Part shown: piece after piece, positions 57,745 to 64,000 of the stretch
Layout: each line of letters begins with the position of its first letter
Numbering within the stretch: the first letter of the stretch is position 1
Assembly: GCF_006386545.1 (NCBI RefSeq)
Contig: NZ_SWAR01000013.1
Location: forward strand, 59,091-123,090
DNA from: Methylibium rhizosphaerae
GTDB taxonomy: Bacteria > Pseudomonadota > Gammaproteobacteria > Burkholderiales > Burkholderiaceae_C
DNA: 64,000 nucleotides
Reading direction: 5' to 3'
The notes under the pieces: model-generated
Told to the model about the DNA's origin: nothing
Seen by the model: the letters and a program-made list of their open reading frames with translations, nothing else
The model's database searches: none
Translations under genes and position numbers: made by a program

Positions 57745-58095
57745 TCAGCGAGTGATATAGAACAACGCGACACCAGTTGGGATAGCGATCACACAAAACA
57801 CCAAGCCAATGACGTCTTCCCTTCGCTCATTTAGATCCTTGCCGCGCAGCAAGCTTGCAATCAGTCGAACCGCTATACCGGCGCCTCCTCCGATTCCAAT
57901 CATGAGTAGGCTGAGTCCAAGCCCCTTGGCGTAGGGAAATATCTGCGTCACAAAGCCTTCTGATCGCCCTCCCTCGCCAGAACTGAAAAACGCATAGCCA
58001 AAGACAACCCCACAAGCGAGAGACGCAGCGATCAGCCCCGCCAGTAGCCACGTCTCACGCCGCTTCTCGCTGACTCGATGGGTAGTCATCGACAT
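57745..58095 (-). CDS. Small three-helix membrane protein, candidate immunity protein
   Basis: A 116-residue protein from ATG 58095, whose start overlaps the end of the RHS gene by ten bases. Three hydrophobic helices are visible: TWLLAGLIAASLACGVVFGY, LSLLMIGIGGGAGIAVRLIA and VIGLVFCVIAIPTGVALFYI. No family is recognised. In polymorphic RHS toxins, the gene directly after the C-terminal tip usually encodes the immunity protein. The local base composition is lower in GC, as in the tip, consistent with tip and immunity gene moving together. The role is inferred from position. Confidence 0.65.
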   Translation of the reverse strand: MSMTTHRVSEKRRETWLLAGLIAASLACGVVFGYAFFSSGEGGRSEGFVTQIFPYAKGLGLSLLMIGIGGGAGIAVRLIASLLRGKDLNERREDVIGLVFCVIAIPTGVALFYITR

Positions 58096-61000
58096 GCCGT
58101 TCCTCTGCTTTCCCTAGCAACGTATACCCCAATGCCTGCGCCAACCGCACCGGCTATGGCACCCTGCACTCCACCACCAGCCGCTGCAACCGCAATGCCG
58201 ATGGCCGGTCGAATGACGAACGGACCGAATCGCTCGACCCCGTTGGAGATCTGTTCGGCTCGCCTGGCGACTTCTTGCGCAGGCGTGTACGTATCTTCAT
58301 CCGCCCGCCTGTTGTCATATTCACGCTGGATTGCGCACTCCTGATCCATGTAGTCCATGTACGACTGCCAGCCTTGATACCCTGCATAAACAGCACCTGC
58401 AATCGTGATCAGTCCACCCACCAATCCCGCTTGCCCGCTTGGATCGATGTGATCTACAGGTCTACCTCCAACGTATGCGTAGCTGTTGGTCTGTCCAGAA
58501 GCCCAGCCAATCGGATCCTCGCTGATGAACCGCATGCACCCGGGCATGTAGTACCTCGCCCGGTAGTAGTACAGCCCCTGGCTGTTGCCCGGGTTGTCGT
58601 TCTCCCGCCCGGTGTACTGCTGGCTGTTGCTGGCCGCCGGGTTGTCGCTGGTGGTCGCGCCGTAGGGCTCGTAGCGGTAGTCCACCACCTTGGCCTGGTT
58701 CTGGTCCGTGAGCCGAACGGTGTTGTTGTTGCCGTCGGTGAGGAAGCTGTGCACCTGCCCGTCCTTGAGCCTGGCGAAGGTCTGGTCGATGCCGCCGGTG
58801 ATGAGCTGCGCCTTCACGCCCGCGGTGTTGCTGGTGCCCAGCAGCTCCTGCACGAAGTTGTCGCCGTCGTACACGTAGCCGGTGGTGGCGCCGTTGATCG
58901 TCTTGCCGCTCCTGCGCCCCTGGCTGTCGTACTGGAAGGCCGCCATGGCGCTCGCGCCGGTGCTGATGCCCTTGAGCTGGTTGCGCTCGTCCCACTGGTA
59001 GGCGCTCACGCCGTCGGCGATGAGGTTGCCGTTGTCGTCGTAGCTGTAGCTCCTGCCGGCCCATTGCCGCAGCCGGTTGTTGACGTCGTAGGCGGCATCG
59101 GTCACGTCGGCCGGCGGCAGCTCCAGCCGCGCCAGACTGCCGCCGGCGCCGGTGCGGCGGCCGTTGGCGTCGTAGGTGTAGGTCAGGTCGCCGATCAGCG
59201 TGCCATCGGCCTTCTTGTAGGTGATGGCGGTGAGCTGGTCGGCAAAGTCGTAGGTGTAGGCCTCGGTGCTGCCGTTGGGCAGCGTGGTTTGCGTGCGCCG
59301 GCCGGCGGCGTCGTAGGCCAGCGTGACGACCTGCGCCACGTTGTTGTTGGCGCTGCCAGCGGCCTGGGCGATGCTCGTGAGCCGGTCTGCGTTGTCCCAG
59401 CCGTAGGTGATGGTGGGCTGCGCGGTCTGCGCCCCGGGCGTGCCGTTTTTCACCACCATGCTGGTGCGGCGGCCTGCCGCGTCGTAGGTGTAGTTCACCT
59501 CGCCTTGCGGGGTGACCTCCTGCGTCATGCGGTCGAGCCCGTCGTAGCTGCGCGTGATGACCTGGCTGGCCGCCACGCTGGCGCAGTCGAGGCTGGTGGT
59601 CGGGTTGGCGCAGGTCTTGTCAACGATCTGCGTGAGCCGGTTGCCCTTGTCCCAGGTGAGTTCGACCACGCTCTTGAAGGCGGTGGGCAACGCCGCGCTG
59701 GCGCCGAAGCCGATGCGCTTGGCACGCCCTGCCGCGTCGTAGCTCACTGCACTGAGCTGGCCCTTGCGGTCGATGCGCAGGCGCGGCTTGCCGCCCGGCT
59801 CGTACTGGAAGGTTTCTGCCTTGAGCAGCGCGTCGGTGGTGCTGGCGCGCTGGCCGACCGCGTTGTAGGTGTGGCCGGTGGTGTTGCCCTTCTGGTCGAC
59901 CTGGGTCAGCACGTTGCCGTTGGCGTCGTAGCTGAACTGGATGGCCTGGCCCAGCGCGTCGGTGATGCGGGTGAGGCGGTTCAGGCTGTCCCATTCCTGG
60001 GTGGTGCGGTTGCCCAGCGCATCGGTTGCGGCCAGCTGGCGGCCCACGGTGTCGGTGAAGAGCTGCACCTGCCGGCCCAGCGGGTCGGTCACGCTGGTGA
60101 GGTCCGGCCCGTCATAGCCGAGCGTGGTCTGCTTGCCCAGCGGGTTGGTCACGCTCACCCGCTTGCCCTGGGGGTCGTAGCCGAAGCTGGTGGCGTTGCC
60201 CAGCGGGTCGGTCACCTTGGTGAGGTTGCCCTTGAGGTCATAGGCCAGCGTGGTGGTGCGGCCGTTGGCGTTCGTCATCGTGAGCGGGCGGCCCAGCGTG
60301 GCGTCCCACGTCATCGACGCGCTCACCGCGTTGGCGGTGCCGGCCAGGCGCGTGATCTTGGTCGGGTTGCCGGCGCCGTCGTACTCGTAGGCCGTCTTGC
60401 GGTTGAGCGCATCGGTCATCGACAGGGTCAGGCCGTTGGCCACCTCATAGGTGGTCACCTGCTCTTCGGGCTGGCCGAGCGGGAAGGTGTTCTTGGCGAC
60501 CAGCCCGGAGGTATCGAACTCCACGCGGCGCACGCTGCCTCGACGGTCCTTCACGTCGGTTCGCACCAGCCTGCCGCCAATGTCGATCAGGTAGGCGTAC
60601 TCGAAGGTGCTGCCGTCGGCGAGTGTCTGTTTCTTGACCCGCACCCCCTCGTATTCATTCGCCACACGCGTGTGGCCGTTGGGGTCCTTGATGGACGTGA
60701 CACGGTTGTTCGTCGTGTCCCAGGTGTAGATGCGCTTCTGGTTGTGGGGGTCGGTCACCTCGGTGAGCCGGCCGCCGCTGTCGTAGGTGTAGCTGAAGCT
60801 GCGGCCGATCTGGTCGGTGATCTGGCTGATGAAGCCGTTCGTGTTGTAGGTGAAGCTCACCGTGCGTCCGCTGGGGCTGACCACGCGGCTGGCGTAAGCA
60901 TTGTTCGCCGGCCGCTCGACGGTCAGGCGGTTGCCGTTGGCATCCTCCATCCACTTGAGTCGGGCGGTGTAGTTGGGGAAGGCCCAACGCCGCCCGTCCT

Positions 61001-63731
61001 TGAAGTAGAGGATCAACGCTCCTTCAGCGCTGGAGTGCTTGAAGTAGGCGCGGTGGAAGGCGCCCGTGGCGTCGGTGTTCTGGAACACCTGCGAGACGTA
61101 GCAGCAGGCGGTGCCGTTGACGTTGGGGAAGCGGATCTTGCGCCCGTTGGGCATGACCAGCTGGATCTCCGAGTAGGTGGGCGCCGGCAGGTACAGGTAC
61201 ATCTCGTACGGGTGGGTGGCGCCCACGCCGAAGGCACGCGCGTATTGCGCACTGCCGCCTGAGTTGTCCATCGTGCGGTAGGTACGCCGGATGTCGATGG
61301 GCACGGTGTCGGCGATGAACAGGTCGCGTTCGATGTGCACGAAGTGGCCGGTGCTCAGGTCGACCGGGTCGCCCCCGCACACGCCGCCGCCGGCGTCCGA
61401 GCTGTTGCCCCAGCCACCGTCTCCGCCACCGTCTCCACCGTCGCCGCCGCCGCAACCGTCGCCGCCGCCACCACCGCCGTCAGGGCCGCCCGAGGATGCA
61501 CTGGTCGCGCCGAACTGGTAGATCTGGAAGGTACGATCCGACTCGACGCGCTGCCCGTCGGCGCTCACGCGTGCCACGGCGTACTCGTACCAGCCGCGAC
61601 CCTTGGGGTCGTAGTCGAACAGGCGCATCGGCGCACCGGGGCCGAAGCCGGTGTAGTTGGGGTAGCGCACGGTGGCCGCGCGCGGCTTGCCGTCCACGCC
61701 CTGGATCACCGCGCCGCCGGGCTGCAGCGTGTAGTACAGCGGCACGCCGAAGTAGGGCATCGGGAACGGGGTCTGGTCCACCGGCAGCGGCGTGATGCTC
61801 ACTTCGGTGACGATCTTGCCGTCCACGTCGCGGATCACGGTGCCGGCCGGTAGCGTGACTTCGAAGCCGGGCAGCAGCGGGTGGGTGAGCGTGACGTCGG
61901 TCTTGGTGGGCGAGTCGATCTTGACTGCATGGCGGGTGTCCAGCTTGGGCATCCACACCACGAAGGGCAGCGTGTTGGTCTGCCCGGCCTGCAGGTCGAG
62001 CCTGTATTCGAAGACGCCGTAGGTGGCATCGCGCCGGTTGGCGCTGCGACCGTCGATGTGCAGCAACTGGCTGCCGGCCGGGATGCCCGCGAGCAGGAAC
62101 TCGCCTTGCTCGTCGGTCTTGGCGCTGATGCCGTTGATGCTGAGCGTGACGTTGGCCAACGGCTTGCCGTTCAGGCGCAGCACCTGGCCGGCCAACGCCG
62201 TGGTGCCGGCAGCTGCGGCGCCCGCCTTGGCATAGGCCGCAGCGGCTTTCACCTCCTGCGTGGTCTGCGCATGCACGTCACCCCAGCCGAGGCGCGCACG
62301 CGTCTTGAGCTTGCCCGCAGCCGCCTGCTCCTCGCCAGCCTTGCGGCTCACTCCCAGAGCCTGCCACTTGCGATCGAGCAGTCCTTCTTCCCACTCCTGG
62401 CTGCCGTAGAGCACCTTGTGCACCTCGGGTCGCTTGGGCTTGTATTGCGCCGCGCGCCCGGCCTTGCCGCTGACCCAGTTGCCCTTGCGATGCGTCGCAT
62501 CGGGCACGAAGAGTTCGTCGTCGGCCTGCATGGCGGCCAGTGCCTTGGGGTCGACCTGCGGCGCCGCGGTGCGCGGATCGCGCCCGTTGGGCGCCGCCGC
62601 CGCGCCACCATGGACCAGCGTGGCACTGCCTGCACTGCCCAGTGCCGCGGTGTCGAACCCGATGGCCGTGAGGGGCAGGCGCTGCTGCGCCTTGTCCTGC
62701 GCACCGTTGATGAACAGCGTGTAGCGGCTCGCCGGCAGCAGCTGCTGGCTGGGCCATACGAAGAGCAGCAGGCCCTGCTCGGCCGCCACCACCTTCACGG
62801 TCTCGGCGCCGTTCGGCCCGATCAGGGTGACGCTCTGCGCGTTCAGGCTGGCCACCGACAGCCGCTTGTTGAAGCGGACCATCAGCGGGCCCTGCCCCGC
62901 CACGTTGCGCTCCTGCGTCTGCGGGCGGCTGGCCTGCACGGCCGGCGCCTGGCTGCCTTCGAGCCCGCTTTCCAGGGCCTTGGCCTGCGCAGCGTTCAGG
63001 CTGCGGAAGCGCTGCGTGTTGGCATCAAAGAGCTCGGCATGTCCGGCGGGCTGCTTGTCGGCTGTGCTTCCGCCCCACAACAGCACAGCGTCCTCGGGCG
63101 TCAGGCTGGCGTTCTGCCTGAAGCGCGGCTGGCTCAGCCGCGCGTTGAAGCGCTCGACCTGGCCGGTGGCGGGGTTCCAGAGTTCGGCCGCATCCAGGGC
63201 GCGGCCGCGCCCGTCCAGGCCGCCTGCCAGCAGCACGCGGCCGTCGCCGAGCAGGGTGGCGCTGTGCTGTGCCCGCGCGAGCAGGCCCGGGGTCGGAAGC
63301 AGGGCGAACTGTCCTGTCGTGGGATCGAACACTTCGGCTTGTGCCACCACGTCGCCGTCGGCCCCGGTGCCGCCCAGCACGAGCACGCGTCCATCGGCCA
63401 GCAGGGTGGCCGAGTGGCCGGAGCGCGGCCGCTGCAGGCCTTGCGGCAGGGGCAGCTTCACGCCGTCGGGCTTGACGATCCAGGCATGGCCGAGCGATGC
63501 GCTGCCGGTGCCCTCACCGCCGGTCAACAGCCAGCTGCCGTCGGCCAGCTGGGTGGCGCTTTGCCCGGCAGAAGCCGACGGGGCCAGCCCCGTGGCGGCC
63601 TTGACCGGCAGGGAGGTTTTCGCTTGAGGTTGAGCCTGCGCCTGTGCCTGTTGATCGAGCGCGGGCCAAGCGAGCAGCAGGCAGGCCGCAGTGAGCGTCA
63701 AGGCCCGCACGGCGCGGTATGGGTTCTTCAT
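58086..63731 (-). CDS. Exported kelch/RHS-repeat protein with polymorphic C-terminal tip
   Basis: An 1881-residue protein from ATG 63731 (GGGAGAG upstream). Order: Sec signal peptide (1-33); kelch-type propeller (about 55-260, SGHSATLLADGRVLVLGG); an Ig-like SbsA-type domain (about 285-355); a carboxypeptidase-regulatory-like domain (about 512-565); a Gly/Asp-rich linker (about 745-779); a DUF6531-like segment (from 786, DPVDLSTGHFVHIERDLFI); many YD repeats (about 960-1700); and the RHS core end (RARYYMPGCMRFISEDPIGW). The tip (about 1765-1881) is unrelated to the rest: two glycine-rich hydrophobic stretches around a charged helix. No VgrG or T6SS gene is near. Confidence 0.92.
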   Translation of the reverse strand: MKNPYRAVRALTLTAACLLLAWPALDQQAQAQAQPQAKTSLPVKAATGLAPSASAGQSATQLADGSWLLTGGEGTGSASLGHAWIVKPDGVKLPLPQGLQRPRSGHSATLLADGRVLVLGGTGADGDVVAQAEVFDPTTGQFALLPTPGLLARAQHSATLLGDGRVLLAGGLDGRGRALDAAELWNPATGQVERFNARLSQPRFRQNASLTPEDAVLLWGGSTADKQPAGHAELFDANTQRFRSLNAAQAKALESGLEGSQAPAVQASRPQTQERNVAGQGPLMVRFNKRLSVASLNAQSVTLIGPNGAETVKVVAAEQGLLLFVWPSQQLLPASRYTLFINGAQDKAQQRLPLTAIGFDTAALGSAGSATLVHGGAAAAPNGRDPRTAAPQVDPKALAAMQADDELFVPDATHRKGNWVSGKAGRAAQYKPKRPEVHKVLYGSQEWEEGLLDRKWQALGVSRKAGEEQAAAGKLKTRARLGWGDVHAQTTQEVKAAAAYAKAGAAAAGTTALAGQVLRLNGKPLANVTLSINGISAKTDEQGEFLLAGIPAGSQLLHIDGRSANRRDATYGVFEYRLDLQAGQTNTLPFVVWMPKLDTRHAVKIDSPTKTDVTLTHPLLPGFEVTLPAGTVIRDVDGKIVTEVSITPLPVDQTPFPMPYFGVPLYYTLQPGGAVIQGVDGKPRAATVRYPNYTGFGPGAPMRLFDYDPKGRGWYEYAVARVSADGQRVESDRTFQIYQFGATSASSGGPDGGGGGGDGCGGGDGGDGGGDGGWGNSSDAGGGVCGGDPVDLSTGHFVHIERDLFIADTVPIDIRRTYRTMDNSGGSAQYARAFGVGATHPYEMYLYLPAPTYSEIQLVMPNGRKIRFPNVNGTACCYVSQVFQNTDATGAFHRAYFKHSSAEGALILYFKDGRRWAFPNYTARLKWMEDANGNRLTVERPANNAYASRVVSPSGRTVSFTYNTNGFISQITDQIGRSFSYTYDSGGRLTEVTDPHNQKRIYTWDTTNNRVTSIKDPNGHTRVANEYEGVRVKKQTLADGSTFEYAYLIDIGGRLVRTDVKDRRGSVRRVEFDTSGLVAKNTFPLGQPEEQVTTYEVANGLTLSMTDALNRKTAYEYDGAGNPTKITRLAGTANAVSASMTWDATLGRPLTMTNANGRTTTLAYDLKGNLTKVTDPLGNATSFGYDPQGKRVSVTNPLGKQTTLGYDGPDLTSVTDPLGRQVQLFTDTVGRQLAATDALGNRTTQEWDSLNRLTRITDALGQAIQFSYDANGNVLTQVDQKGNTTGHTYNAVGQRASTTDALLKAETFQYEPGGKPRLRIDRKGQLSAVSYDAAGRAKRIGFGASAALPTAFKSVVELTWDKGNRLTQIVDKTCANPTTSLDCASVAASQVITRSYDGLDRMTQEVTPQGEVNYTYDAAGRRTSMVVKNGTPGAQTAQPTITYGWDNADRLTSIAQAAGSANNNVAQVVTLAYDAAGRRTQTTLPNGSTEAYTYDFADQLTAITYKKADGTLIGDLTYTYDANGRRTGAGGSLARLELPPADVTDAAYDVNNRLRQWAGRSYSYDDNGNLIADGVSAYQWDERNQLKGISTGASAMAAFQYDSQGRRSGKTINGATTGYVYDGDNFVQELLGTSNTAGVKAQLITGGIDQTFARLKDGQVHSFLTDGNNNTVRLTDQNQAKVVDYRYEPYGATTSDNPAASNSQQYTGRENDNPGNSQGLYYYRARYYMPGCMRFISEDPIGWASGQTNSYAYVGGRPVDHIDPSGQAGLVGGLITIAGAVYAGYQGWQSYMDYMDQECAIQREYDNRRADEDTYTPAQEVARRAEQISNGVERFGPFVIRPAIGIAVAAAGGGVQGAIAGAVGAGIGVYVARESRGTACR

Positions 63732-63760
63732 GATGTCTCTCCCTCGCAGCTTGATGCCGC

Positions 63761-64000
63761 TCACTTCTTTTTCACCTGCAGCCCGAGCGTGCCCTTGTCG
63801 AGGATCGCCGGGTTCACGTACACGGTGTAGGCACCCGTCTCCGGCAGCGTCACGTCGAAGGTGCTGCCGGCCTGGCTGGTGGTGAAGTAGGTGTACCCCA
63901 CGTGGTTGCTCTGCGTCGCGTCGCTCGGCTTGTACAGGTACACGTAGGTGTAGTTGTTCGTGCTGCCGTTGCCGTCGTCCAGCGCATTGCCCGTGAGCAC
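63761..64000 (-). CDS. 3' end of a gene encoding an exported beta-domain protein (partial)
   Basis: Only the last 79 residues are in the window; the frame is open to the edge, so the GTG at 64000 is not the true start. The sequence (YTYVYLYKPSDATQSNHVGY; TSQAGSTFDVTLPETGAYTV) looks like a bacterial pre-peptidase C-terminal (PPC)-type beta sandwich. It ends 29 bases before the RHS gene start and is probably in the same operon, perhaps a companion surface protein. Confidence 0.65.
   Translation of the reverse strand: MLTGNALDDGNGSTNNYTYVYLYKPSDATQSNHVGYTYFTTSQAGSTFDVTLPETGAYTVYVNPAILDKGTLGLQVKKK

Noticed and set aside
57551..57796. 81-codon minus-strand frame between the peroxidase and the immunity candidate
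   Set aside because: It overlaps the end of the better-supported membrane protein, lacks a ribosome site and shows no family motif. Nothing else is seen in 57533-57744.
58275..61262. 995-codon plus-strand open frame opposite the RHS gene
   Set aside because: Shadow of the YD repeats; it has a repetitive Val/Gly/Ala/Arg composition and no family resemblance.

Overview
The window looks like chromosomal DNA of a high-GC betaproteobacterium, most probably a Burkholderiales member of the Comamonadaceae / Rubrivivax-Leptothrix group. This rests on the strong G/C third-position bias, the glnA-ntrBC arrangement, the tandem chemoreceptor array and family resemblance of the housekeeping genes. No taxonomic search was possible. 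No rRNA, tRNA, CRISPR array, insertion sequence or integrase was found, and no gap between genes exceeds about 300 bases.

Left part (1-13 kb): the 3' end of an FtsX-type ABC permease and an AttH/CrtC lipocalin-like gene look like a split attFGH-type operon. Between them sits a lower-GC pair encoding an SMC/RecF-like AAA ATPase and a PIN-domain protein. This is the best candidate here for an undescribed defence-like module. Then come a secreted HExxH protein, a secreted trypsin-like protease, a TPR lipoprotein, two adjacent 2-oxoglutarate/Fe(II) oxygenases (AlkB and an Oxygenase-NA relative), an ABC exporter, an OmpA-type lipoprotein, and thyA-folA.

13-30.7 kb: a TetR regulator faces a three-gene RND efflux operon across a promoter region with two palindromic operators. 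Exonuclease III and two exported proteins of unknown role follow. The nitrogen-control operon glnA - DUF4124-like gene - ntrB - ntrC has a clear sigma-54 promoter and a rho-independent terminator. Next are a molybdopterin-binding-domain protein, an EI24/CysZ-like membrane protein, and a receiver-kinase / LuxR regulator pair.

30.8-43.8 kb: a chemotaxis cluster (CheZ-like protein, cheY, cheA, cheW, three chemoreceptors, a second cheW, two more chemoreceptors), with a sigma-28 promoter before cheY. cheR and cheB are not in the window. The five receptors have unrelated sensory halves but almost the same signalling half.

43.8-64 kb: a proline-rich TonB-like protein with a hexanucleotide repeat is followed by an 11-gene, mostly overlapping operon for a type II secretion / type IV pilus-like machine. 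Its secretin carries TPRs and a C-terminal cohesin domain. A secreted subtilase and a di-haem peroxidase lie just upstream. The window ends with a large exported kelch/RHS-repeat protein that has a polymorphic C-terminal tip, a small membrane protein overlapping its 3' end (immunity candidate), and the 3' end of another gene.
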